A stretch of 6,333 nt of DNA, taken from Pseudomonadota bacterium. GTDB taxonomy: Bacteria; Pseudomonadota; Alphaproteobacteria; Azospirillales; Azospirillaceae. The position numbers were made by a program, and so were the translations under genes. The stretch lies in NCBI GenBank assembly GCA_023416455.1, contig JAEZHQ010000382.1, positions 1 to 6,333 on the forward strand, written 5' to 3'. Positions 1 through 5,318 of the stretch are shown one piece after another. Under the pieces are notes generated by a model. That model saw nothing but the letters and a program-made list of their open reading frames with translations, was not told the DNA's origin and made no database searches. Each line of letters starts with the position of its first letter. Within the stretch, counting starts at the first letter, position 1.

Positions 1-1184
1 CCGGCGGACCGCGGACGCCGCGGCGGCGCCTTGGGGCGCTCGCTGCCGTCGAGCATGATCTCGGTGCAGTTCTCCAGATCCTCCAGATACATGGCCTGCA
101 TGCGCGCGGCGAAGCCCTCGTCCTCGACGGTGACGTCCAGCTCCCAGTTGCCGAGCCAGCTCGCCAGGTTGAGGTTGCTCGACCCCACCCGCGACCACCG
201 CCCGTCGGCGACCGCCGTCTTGGCGTGCAGCATCGACCCGTTCCACTCGAAGATCCGGACGCCGGCCTCCAGCAGCGTGCGGTAGCCGGCGCGGGAGAGC
301 GCCTTGGTCACGGCGACGTCGCTGGTGCCGGGCACCAGCAGGCGCACGTCCACGCCGTCCCGCGCGGCCTGGCGCAGCGCCCCCACATAGGCGGTGGTGC
401 CGACGAAATAGGCGTCGGTCAGCCACAGCGAGCGCCGCGCCAGGGCGGCGATCAGCTGGTCCAGGCGGTAGAGCGCCATGGTGTTCGGCCGCGTCTCGAT
501 CACCCGGAGGGCGACCCCGCCGCCGGCCACCACCTCCGCTTCCGCCGTCTCCCCCCATGGGCGGTCGCCGGGGGGGATCGGCGGGCCGGCCTCGCGCCAG
601 CTCCGCGCGAAGGCGCGCTCCAGGTCGGCGACGGCGGGGCCGTGGATCTCCACGCCGGTGTCCCGCCAGGGCGCCACGCCGCGCGCGGGGTCCCCGACCC
701 AGTCCCGCCCGACGCACAGGCCGCTGACGAAGCCGATCCGGCCGTCGACGCTCAGCGATTTGCGGTGGTTGCGGCTCAGCCAGCCGAAGGGGCTGCCGAG
801 GCCCGGCGGGTTGAAGGAGCGCACCTCGACGCCGGCGTCGCGCAGCCGCCGCCAGAAGCCGGCGGGCGCCCGGCCGAAGCTGCCCATCCAATCGTAAAGG
901 ACACGGACGGCGACGCCTTCCCGCGCCTTGGCGGCAAGGGCGTCGGCGAAGCGGTGGCCGACCTCGTCGGCGGCGATGATGTAGTTCTCGAAATGGATGT
1001 TGCGCTCGGCCGCCGCGATGGCGGCGAGCCAGGCCGGATAATTCTCCGCCGCGTCGCGCAGGAGATGGACGGTGTTGCCCCTGGCCAGGGTGGCCCCGGC
1101 CACGCGCGACATCAGCCCGTCCGCGATCATCCGCGACAGCGGCTCGCGGTCCTCCGCCCGATCCTCCGGCAGCCTGCGGTCCAT
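1..1184 (-). CDS. Phospholipase D-like / cardiolipin synthase-like protein (ClsB-type), 3' end outside window
   Basis: This gene is not closed by a stop within the window; 394 codons are visible from ATG at 1184. Two HKD (HxKxxxxD) motifs are plain: H140-R-K142...D147, followed by FVSGLCVG, and H320-A-K322...D327, followed by VGSSNLN. This is the two-half active site of the PLD superfamily, in which one His forms the phosphatidyl-enzyme and the other acts as acid/base. No N-terminal membrane helices are seen, unlike E. coli ClsA. Size and layout match ClsB (about 410 residues), so only a short C-terminus is probably missing. The visible end is Pro/Arg-rich. The start has GGGAG four nt upstream. 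It lies 121 nt after hsp20 on the same strand and is probably the distal gene of the stress operon. The likely role is synthesis of cardiolipin or related phospholipids at the inner membrane; another phospholipase or transphosphatidylase activity is possible. Confidence 0.9.
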   Translation of the reverse strand, partial: MDRRLPEDRAEDREPLSRMIADGLMSRVAGATLARGNTVHLLRDAAENYPAWLAAIAAAERNIHFENYIIAADEVGHRFADALAAKAREGVAVRVLYDWMGSFGRAPAGFWRRLRDAGVEVRSFNPPGLGSPFGWLSRNHRKSLSVDGRIGFVSGLCVGRDWVGDPARGVAPWRDTGVEIHGPAVADLERAFARSWREAGPPIPPGDRPWGETAEAEVVAGGGVALRVIETRPNTMALYRLDQLIAALARRSLWLTDAYFVGTTAYVGALRQAARDGVDVRLLVPGTSDVAVTKALSRAGYRTLLEAGVRIFEWNGSMLHAKTAVADGRWSRVGSSNLNLASWLGNWELDVTVEDEGFAARMQAMYLEDLENCTEIMLDGSERPKAPPRRPRSA

Positions 1185-1202
1185 CCCTCTCCCGGTCCCT
1201 CT

Positions 1203-1223
1203 CCAATGGCCAATCCTGCCAAT
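1203..1223. repeat. Three CCAAT copies in the hsp20-cls gap
   Basis: The 121-nt gap 1185-1305 contains an unusually AT-rich patch for this window, with CCAAT at 1203-1207, 1210-1214 and 1219-1223 (ATTGG on the minus strand, the coding direction of the PLD gene). The third copy adjoins CATATT on the minus strand, a weak -10 candidate, but I see no matching -35. The gap also holds a CCGGATCCGG palindrome (1247-1256) and a 5-bp hairpin TCCCG/CGGGA (1263-1277) just after the hsp20 stop. The hairpin has no T-run. These could form a local promoter or regulator site for the PLD gene, or be chance. Confidence 0.3.
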
Positions 1224-1305
1224 ATGGTGAGGCTTGCGCCCCGGTGCCGGATCCGGGACGATTCCCGCGGGCCGGGATGGACCGCCTGCTCCCCCGGCCG
1301 GACCG

Positions 1306-1923
1306 CTACCGCTTGTCGGCACCGGCCTTGGCGCCGCTGCCCGCCTTCCGGCCCTCCTCCGCCTTGCCCGTCTCCGGCGCGTTGGCCGAGCGCATCTCGT
1401 CGGCGGCGCTCTTGAGGCTGGGGCCGGAGGAGGCGCCCGAACGGCCGGCGCTGCGGATGGCGATGCGGCTGGAGCGGGGCTGCTGCTCGGCGGGCTTGGG
1501 CACGGTGATCGTCAGCACGCCGTTCTCGAAGTCGGCCTGGACCTCACCGGTGTCGACCTTGAAGGGCAGGCGGATGTTGCGGGCGAACGAGCCGTGGGCG
1601 CGTTCCACCAGATGGAAGTTCTCCCTGGATTCGTCGCGCTCGATCCGCTTCTCGCCGCGGATCGAGAGCAGGTCGTCGGTCACCGTGACCTCCACGTCCT
1701 TCTCGTCGATCCCGGGAAGCTCGGCGCACACCTTGATGTCGGAATCGGTTTCGCTGATGTCGATGCGCGGTGTCATCAGGGCCGGGGTCTCGGCCATTCC
1801 CGGCAGCCCGCCGCCGCGGGCGACCTCGCCGAGGAGGCGGTCCATGATCGAGAAGGGATCGAGACCCGCCCGGGCGAAGGGGAATCCGCCGGACGGCATC
1901 GGAAGCTGGGAGCGTTGCGCCAT
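1306..1923 (-). CDS. hsp20: Small heat shock protein, Hsp20/alpha-crystallin family
   Basis: This 205-residue protein is an ATP-independent holdase that binds unfolding proteins and passes them to DnaK/ClpB-type refolding machines. The N-terminal arm (1-50) has an FPFARAGLDPF segment. The alpha-crystallin domain spans about 51-143, with LPGIDEKDVEV (69-79) and the family signature FENGVLTITVPK (132-143). The oligomerising I-x-I motif is I154-A-I156. After it comes an unusually long tail of about 49 residues (157-205), low in complexity and rich in Ser/Gly/Ala/Lys, where typical relatives have about 5-15. The start at 1923 is chosen because AGGAGG (1930-1935) lies 6 nt upstream; an in-frame ATG at 1941 would place that site inside the gene. 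It is 110 nt downstream of grpE on the same strand. I see no ROSE-type thermometer (U[U/C]GCU facing the ribosome site) in that gap. Confidence 0.96.
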   Translation of the reverse strand: MAQRSQLPMPSGGFPFARAGLDPFSIMDRLLGEVARGGGLPGMAETPALMTPRIDISETDSDIKVCAELPGIDEKDVEVTVTDDLLSIRGEKRIERDESRENFHLVERAHGSFARNIRLPFKVDTGEVQADFENGVLTITVPKPAEQQPRSSRIAIRSAGRSGASSGPSLKSAADEMRSANAPETGKAEEGRKAGSGAKAGADKR

Positions 1924-1929
1924 GACTGT

Positions 1930-1935
1930 CCTCCT
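1930..1935 (-). promoter_or_regulatory. Shine-Dalgarno site of hsp20
   Basis: A perfect AGGAGG on the minus strand with a 6-nt spacer to ATG at 1923. It decides the start against the upstream in-frame ATG at 1941. Confidence 0.85.
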
Positions 1936-2033
1936 GGGCATGGTTGGCGTTGCAGTGCCGGAACTCCGTCGTCGCTCCGGATGGTGCGGGGCTGCCCCGG
2001 CGCGGCGCCCCTCCGCCTCGCGGCGTCCCGGAG

Positions 2034-2684
2034 TCAGCCCGCCCCGCCGCCGCCGGCGACGCCGACCAGCGCCGGGCGCAGCAGATGCCCGTTCCGGAGG
2101 CAGCCGGGCAGCAGGACCTCCGCCACGGTCCCGGCGGGCAGCCCGCTGCCTTCCACCTCGCCCACCGCCTGGTGGCGGTCGGGATCGAAGGGCGCACCCG
2201 GCTCGGGGTCGATCCGCTGGATGCCGTCCTTCGCGAAGGCGTCGAGCAGCGCCCGTTCGGTCGCCTCCAGCCCCGTCACCAAGCCCTGGACCCGGCCGTC
2301 GGCTGTCCCCGCCGGCACGCTCCCGATGGCGCGCCGCAGGCTGTCGGCCGCCGGCATCAGGTCCCGCGCGAAATCCGAGGCGGCGATCCGCACCGCGTCC
2401 TCGCGCTCCAGCGCCATCCGCCGCCGCAGATTCTCCTGCTCGGCCAGCGCGCGCAGAAGCCGGTCCCGGAGGTCGGCCTTCAAATCCTCCAGCCGCGCGA
2501 TCGCCTCCTCCCGGCGCGCGGCGCCGGGTTCCTCGGCGACCGGACGCCCGCCGCTCACCGGGGTCCAGGCCGGCGGGTCGCTGGCCGGAAAGGATTCCTC
2601 GGAGGACTCGTCAACGGCGTCGGCGAAGGGACGGCCGGGGAGCCCGTCGGAAACCGGATCGCTGCGTCTCGGGTCGGTCGCCAT
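2034..2684 (-). CDS. grpE: GrpE-family nucleotide exchange factor, divergent paralogue with SFPASDPPAW tag
   Basis: A 216-residue GrpE homologue; the family releases ADP from DnaK (Hsp70) to reset the chaperone cycle in the cytoplasm. Residues 1-50 are disordered-looking and carry the tag ESSEESFPASDPPAWT (26-41). A charged helical region from about 53 to 120 matches the GrpE dimer coiled coil, with AEQENLRRR (81-89) and FARDLMPAADSLRRAI (105-120). The beta domain holds the FDPDRHQAV signature (166-174) and ends LLRPALVGVA (201-210). The usual QKGY..NGR segment of the beta domain is changed to LPGCLRNGH (192-200), suggesting a specialised paralogue rather than the housekeeping copy. No dnaK or dnaJ lies in the window. 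The start at 2684 is chosen because AGGTGG (2693-2698) lies 8 nt upstream; an in-frame GTG at 2696 overlaps it. It lies 48 nt after the HdeD gene, probably in the same operon. Confidence 0.93.
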   Translation of the reverse strand: MATDPRRSDPVSDGLPGRPFADAVDESSEESFPASDPPAWTPVSGGRPVAEEPGAARREEAIARLEDLKADLRDRLLRALAEQENLRRRMALEREDAVRIAASDFARDLMPAADSLRRAIGSVPAGTADGRVQGLVTGLEATERALLDAFAKDGIQRIDPEPGAPFDPDRHQAVGEVEGSGLPAGTVAEVLLPGCLRNGHLLRPALVGVAGGGGAG

Positions 2685-2692
2685 GGCTCGAA

Positions 2693-2698
2693 CCACCT
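2693..2698 (-). promoter_or_regulatory. Shine-Dalgarno site of grpE paralogue
   Basis: AGGTGG on the minus strand, 8 nt before ATG at 2684. It argues against the GTG at 2696 as start, since that codon sits inside the site. Confidence 0.65.
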
Positions 2699-2732
2699 CG
2701 GCGGGCGTGTGACGGGGAAGGCCGGGACCGCC

Positions 2733-3359
2733 TCAGGCCGTCGCCAGCGGTGCCGCGTCCAGCGGTTCTTGGTGGCGCCGGCGCAGCCGGAAGGCCAGCA
2801 CCAGCAAGGAGCCGCCGAAGAAGAGCGCATAGGCGCCGATCCACCAGGTAAGGACCACCGCGCCCGCGACCGGCGCCACGAAAAGCAGGCCGCCCCAGAT
2901 GATGGAGACCAGGCCGCCGAACCCCAGCCACCATTTGCCGTGGGTCGCCCGCAGCCGAAAGGCGGCGGCGATCATCATCGCGCCGGAGACGACCGCCCAG
3001 GCGGCGCACAGCCAGACGAAGGCGAGGACGGTGGCGATCGGCGCGACGATGGCAATCGCCCCCGCCAGCAGGTCCACCACCCCTTCCAGGATGAAGGGCC
3101 ACCAGCGCTCCCGCCGGGTGGCCGCACGAATGCCGGAAACGATGGCGACGACCCCGTCGACCAGCATGTAGGCCGCGAACAGCAGGACCAGGGTCGCGAT
3201 GGTGATGCCCGGCATCAGGAAGGCGATCAGGCCGAACAGGATGGCGCAGACCCCGCGGAGCGCCATCACCCACCAGTTTCGCGCCAGTTGCGCGTTCATC
3301 GCCTGCTCGTGTCCTCCCGGGTCGGGAAAGGCACCGTTTGCACCGAAGGTCGTGCTCAT
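2733..3359 (-). CDS. HdeD family (DUF308) six-helix membrane protein
   Basis: A 208-residue integral inner-membrane protein. Hydrophobic segments fall at about 29-50, 53-78, 87-107, 109-135, 143-163 and 166-190, the six-helix layout of HdeD/DUF308. The first helix is preceded by LARNWW and continues ALRGVCAILFGLIAF, as in many family members. Arg/His-rich segments (RRER near 82-85, RLRRRH near 191-196) mark loops and the cytoplasmic tail. E. coli HdeD is linked to acid resistance at high cell density; the biochemical activity of the family is not known. The start at 3359 has GGGGA 7 nt upstream; a shorter start at 3299 (residue 21, MNAQLARNWW) is possible, with GGGAGG too far away at about 13 nt. 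It is the first gene of the minus-strand operon, behind an EcfG-type promoter and a leader of about 195 nt. Confidence 0.9.
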   Translation of the reverse strand: MSTTFGANGAFPDPGGHEQAMNAQLARNWWVMALRGVCAILFGLIAFLMPGITIATLVLLFAAYMLVDGVVAIVSGIRAATRRERWWPFILEGVVDLLAGAIAIVAPIATVLAFVWLCAAWAVVSGAMMIAAAFRLRATHGKWWLGFGGLVSIIWGGLLFVAPVAGAVVLTWWIGAYALFFGGSLLVLAFRLRRRHQEPLDAAPLATA

Positions 3360-3395
3360 CAAGGTTTCCCCACGGTTTTCCTCAAGGGCTTCCCC
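3357..3395 (-). repeat. Imperfect direct repeat at the HdeD gene start
   Basis: On the minus strand GGGGAAGCCCTTGAGG (3395-3380) is followed by GGGGAAACCTTGATG (3371-3357). The second copy contains the ribosome binding site and start codon of the HdeD gene. The copies differ by one indel and two substitutions. The origin may be a local duplication; no function can be read from it. Confidence 0.35.
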
Positions 3396-3452
3396 GGGCG
3401 GCCGGCTGCGTGCAGGCCCCGGGCGGCGTCGGACGGCGTCGGGCCTCGTCAG

Positions 3453-3480
3453 TGCCGGCGATGCAGCCGCATTGCCGGCA
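3453..3480. repeat. Strong hairpin, 12-step stem with 4-nt loop, in the HdeD leader
   Basis: TGCCGGCGATGC (3453-3464), loop AGCC, then GCATTGCCGGCA (3469-3480). On the plus strand all 12 positions pair, with one G-T wobble. In the minus-strand RNA, the expected leader of the stress operon, the same step is an A-C mismatch between 7-bp and 4-bp helices. No T-run follows on either side, so it is not a normal terminator. It lies about 95 nt upstream of the HdeD start, inside the leader predicted from the EcfG-type promoter. Confidence 0.6.
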
Positions 3481-3522
3481 TCCCCGCGGCGGAATGGGCC
3501 GCCGGTCGCGGCCACGGCGGCA

Positions 3523-3541
3523 CCCGCCCGGACCGGGCGGG
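3523..3541. repeat. Perfect 9-bp inverted repeat, palindromic site
   Basis: CCCGCCCGG, central A, CCGGGCGGG. As DNA it is a symmetric dimer-binding shape; as RNA it gives a 7-bp stem with a GGACC-type 5-nt loop. It lies about 20 nt downstream of the EcfG-type -10 element, just after the predicted transcription start. It could be an operator or the first structure of the leader. Confidence 0.45.
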
Positions 3542-3561
3542 AACCGCATCGATGACCGGAC

Positions 3562-3587
3562 AACGGCGGCCGCTTCGCGATGGTTCC
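3562..3587 (-). promoter_or_regulatory. EcfG-type (general stress sigma factor) promoter of the HdeD-grpE-hsp20-PLD operon
   Basis: On the minus strand GGAAC (3587-3583) is followed after exactly 17 nt by CGTT (3565-3562). This is a full match to GGAAC-N16/17-CGTT, the promoter recognised by the alphaproteobacterial general stress sigma factor EcfG (SigT), which is released through the PhyR/NepR switch. It points at the stress operon and predicts a start near 3555, giving a leader of about 195 nt. The match is seen; use by EcfG is inferred from the consensus and the stress content of the operon. Checking other GGAAC words in the window by eye, I found no second copy with the right partner and spacing. 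Confidence 0.65.
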
Positions 3588-3732
3588 GTTCGCAGCCGGG
3601 GGCGGAGCCCGGCCTGAAGGTGGAGCGCTGCCCCGAAAGACCGGACGCCCGGCGGCCGGCCGCGCGTTGGGGCTAGCGGCGGCGCCAAGGAGGGTGCGCC
3701 CACGCCCGATGCCCAGTGGCGCACCGGCTGAA

Positions 3733-3758
3733 AGGCAGGAATGTTCCTGGGCCTGCCT
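3733..3758. promoter_or_regulatory. Operator-like nested inverted repeats upstream of the reductase gene
   Basis: AGGCAGG (3733-3739) and CCTGCCT (3752-3758) form a 7-bp inverted repeat with a 12-nt spacer. Nested in the left part is CAGGAA-TG-TTCCTG (3736-3749), a perfect 6-bp dyad. The two share bases and so would be alternative RNA folds or a dimer-binding DNA site. The position, 60-86 nt before the reductase start, suits a redox or xenobiotic regulator. The downstream CCTCTTTG is too weak a T-tract for a terminator. Confidence 0.4.
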
Positions 3759-3818
3759 CCTCTTTGCCGCCAGGATCGCCGCGGCCGAGCCGGGCGGCAC
3801 CAACGCAGGAGACCCGCC

Positions 3819-4379
3819 ATGGAGAGCACACGCGACGTCGCCGTCCTTGTCGGCAGCCTTCGCAAGGACTCCATCAACCGCAAGCTCGCCAAGGCGCTCA
3901 TCGAACTTGCGCCGCCGCCGCTGCGGCTGGAGATCGTCGAGATCGGCCAGCTCCCCCTGTACGACCAGGACCAGGACGATGCCCCGCCGGAAGCGTGGAC
4001 GGCCTTCCGCGAGCGGGTGAGGCCGGCCGACGCCGTGCTCTTCGTCACCCCCGAATACAACCGCTCGGTGCCCGCCGCGCTGAAGAACGCGCTCGACGTT
4101 GGCTCGCGGCCCTATGGCCAGAGCGTCTGGAACGGCAAGCCCGGCGCCGTCGTCAGCGCCTCCCCCGGCGCCATCGGCGGGTTCGGCGCCAACCATCACC
4201 TGCGCCAGTCGCTGGTGTTCCTGAACGTGCCGGCGATGCCGCAGCCGGAGGTCTATCTGAGCCACGCCGACAAGGTCTTCGACGCCGGGGGCAGGATCAC
4301 CGACGAGAAGACGCGCAGCTTCCTGCAAGGCTTCATGCAGGCTTTCGCCGCCTGGATCGCCCGCAACGCCACCGCCTGA
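3819..4379 (+). CDS. NAD(P)H-dependent FMN/quinone reductase, ChrR/YieF-like
   Basis: A 186-residue flavodoxin-fold oxidoreductase of the NADPH-dependent FMN reductase family. The FMN phosphate loop is GSLRKDSINRKLA (12-24). LPLYDQD (45-51), the isoalloxazine-contact motif TPEYNRSVPAALKNALD (77-93) and SPGAIGGFGANHHLRQ (115-130) follow in order, very like E. coli ChrR/YieF, which is of nearly the same length (188). Such enzymes reduce quinones by two electrons, and also chromate or azo and nitro compounds in some cases, which limits superoxide formation. The substrate here is not known. The start at 3819 has AGGAG 7 nt upstream; an in-frame ATG at 3741 would add 26 Arg-rich residues unlike the family and is rejected. 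It is divergent from the stress operon and lies upstream of usp on the same strand. Confidence 0.92.
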   Translation: MESTRDVAVLVGSLRKDSINRKLAKALIELAPPPLRLEIVEIGQLPLYDQDQDDAPPEAWTAFRERVRPADAVLFVTPEYNRSVPAALKNALDVGSRPYGQSVWNGKPGAVVSASPGAIGGFGANHHLRQSLVFLNVPAMPQPEVYLSHADKVFDAGGRITDEKTRSFLQGFMQAFAAWIARNATA

Positions 4380-4449
4380 CCGCGCGCCTCCCCGCAACAG
4401 GGCGGTTCACCGCAGCGGCGCCATGCCCCGGACGCCCCCTTCGGTCGAT

Positions 4450-4482
4450 GCCCGTGTGGGCGGTTCCGCCTCCGGCACGGGC
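4450..4482 (+). other. Two-part hairpin between the reductase and usp genes
   Basis: GCCCGTG (4450-4456) pairs with CACGGGC (4476-4482), and inside it GGCGG (4459-4463) faces CCGCC (4466-4470), giving a 7-bp outer stem, a small asymmetric internal loop and an inner stem. It lies 71 nt after the reductase stop and 38 nt before the usp start, in the 141-nt gap 4380-4520. No T-run follows. It may be a Rho-independent-like stop without U-tract, an RNA 3'-end protector or a usp leader element. Confidence 0.45.
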
Positions 4483-4520
4483 GGCCTACAGTGGCCCGGA
4501 CCCGGCTCCGCGGAGGCGTC

Positions 4521-5279
4521 ATGACCATCAGGCACATCCTCGTCCATGTCGACCTGGCGCCGGGCGGCGAACGCCGCCTGCGGCTGGCCGCCGACCTCGC
4601 CCGCCGGTTCGGCGCCGAGCTGATCGGCACCGGGCTGGCCGAGGACGACCTGGAGACCGGCGACGGCGAGGCGATGGCCCCGGCCGAGGCCCTCTTCCGG
4701 GCGGCGCTGAGCGGCGGGCTGTCCGGGGACTGGCGGCCGGCCGGCGGGATCGAGGAGAGCTTCATCGCCGACCAGGCCCGGACCGCCGACCTCGTGGTCC
4801 TCGGGCAGCGCGACCCCGGCGGGACGGCCGGGGTGAGCCCGGAGGGGGTCATCGTCGCCTGCGGCCGCCCGGTGATCGTCGTGCCCTGTACGGCGCCCTC
4901 GGAGCGGGTGGGCGGGACGGTTCTGGTCGCCTGGAACGGCAGCCGCGAGGCGGTCCACGCCGTGCGCATGGCGCTTCCCCTGCTGGTGCGGGCCGACCGC
5001 GTGGTCGTCCTCTCCGTCAACCCGCCCGCCGCCGAGGACTGGGGCGGGCGCGGCCTTGCCCACGACCTCGTCCGGCAGGGCGCCCCGGCCACGGCCGAGA
5101 CCGTCACGCCGGAGGGGCGCAGCCCGGCGGAGGGGCTGCGCGCCTGTGCGGCCGAAATGGGCGCCGACCTCATCGTGATGGGCGCCTTCCGGCGTTCGCC
5201 CCTGCGCGAGACGCTCCTCGGCGGGACGACCGACGCCATGCTCCGCAGCATGGACGTGCCGGTGCTGATGGCCCATTGA
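4521..5279 (+). CDS. Universal stress protein, tandem UspA domains
   Basis: A 252-residue cytoplasmic protein with two UspA-like domains. Domain 1 starts IRHILVHVDL (3-12) and runs to VIVVPC (118-123); domain 2 starts GTVLVAWNGSREAVHAV (132-148) and ends VPVLMAH (246-252). In domain 2 the nucleotide-binding end is GAFRRSPLRETLLGGTTD (221-238), the variant seen in tandem Usp proteins, where GxxGHSxxRExxxGGxT is usual. Domain 1 has LGQRDPGG at the same place without a following G-S/T segment, so it probably does not bind ATP. Tandem Usp proteins are tied to stress survival, often under low oxygen or oxidant exposure, with no enzyme activity known. The start at 4521 has GGAGG 4 nt upstream; a GTG at 4491 lacks a good site. 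It follows the reductase gene by 141 nt and converges with the hydrolase gene. Confidence 0.93.
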   Translation: MTIRHILVHVDLAPGGERRLRLAADLARRFGAELIGTGLAEDDLETGDGEAMAPAEALFRAALSGGLSGDWRPAGGIEESFIADQARTADLVVLGQRDPGGTAGVSPEGVIVACGRPVIVVPCTAPSERVGGTVLVAWNGSREAVHAVRMALPLLVRADRVVVLSVNPPAAEDWGGRGLAHDLVRQGAPATAETVTPEGRSPAEGLRACAAEMGADLIVMGAFRRSPLRETLLGGTTDAMLRSMDVPVLMAH

Positions 5280-5284
5280 CGGTG

Positions 5285-5318
5285 GCCGTCCGCCCTAGCC
5301 GTCCGCCCTAGCCGTCCG
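5285..5318. repeat. 13-bp tandem duplication between convergent genes
   Basis: GCCGTCCGCCCTA occurs at 5285-5297 and again at 5298-5310, followed by a partial third copy GCCGTCCG (5311-5318). It lies in the 28-nt gap between the usp stop and the hydrolase stop and covers the hydrolase stop codon (TAG, 5310-5308). The other copy carries a TAG out of frame with it. It looks like replication slippage. Confidence 0.8.

Larger units (their letters stand above)
3360..3818. other. 459-nt divergent control region between stress operon and reductase gene
   Basis: No convincing gene is seen on either strand; the open frames that cross it have no ribosome site with a family match. Besides the entries listed separately it holds a 10-bp tandem repeat, CGGCGTCGG twice (3424-3432 and 3434-3442), and a perfect 12-bp palindrome GCGGCCGGCCGC (3652-3663). 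A minus-strand GGTTCCC (3545-3539) could pair, with one bulged A, to GGGAAACC in the HdeD ribosome-site region (3370-3363); this is only a possibility. No clear sigma-70 promoter for the plus-strand reductase gene was found. Confidence 0.6.

Noticed and set aside
225..1415. Long plus-strand open frame (396 codons) opposite the PLD gene
   Set aside because: The minus strand encodes a protein with two HKD motifs; the plus frame is low-complexity Ala/Gly/Arg/Pro with no family match and arises from high GC.
1924..2033. ROSE-type RNA thermometer upstream of hsp20
   Set aside because: No U[U/C]GCU or other stretch complementary to the AGGAGG site was found in the gap.
3349..3362. FNR/anaerobox site suggested by ATCAA at the HdeD start
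   Set aside because: The partner half TTGAT is absent at the required spacing.
3360..3420. Sigma-32 promoter suggested by CTTGAG on the minus strand at the HdeD leader
   Set aside because: No CCCCATNT-like -10 follows at 13-17 nt, and the match lies too close to the start codon.
1944..3617. 557-codon plus-strand open frame opposite grpE and the HdeD gene
   Set aside because: Its translation has no recognisable domain, and both opposite-strand genes are well supported by motifs and ribosome sites.
3360..4397. N-terminal extension of the HdeD frame (554 codons in all), running antisense to the reductase
   Set aside because: The HdeD family begins near the first helix; the extension has no ribosome site of note and overlaps the reductase gene fully.
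3716..5311. 531-codon plus-strand frame over the reductase and usp genes
   Set aside because: Arg/Pro/Gly-rich translation without domains, in another frame from two well-supported genes.
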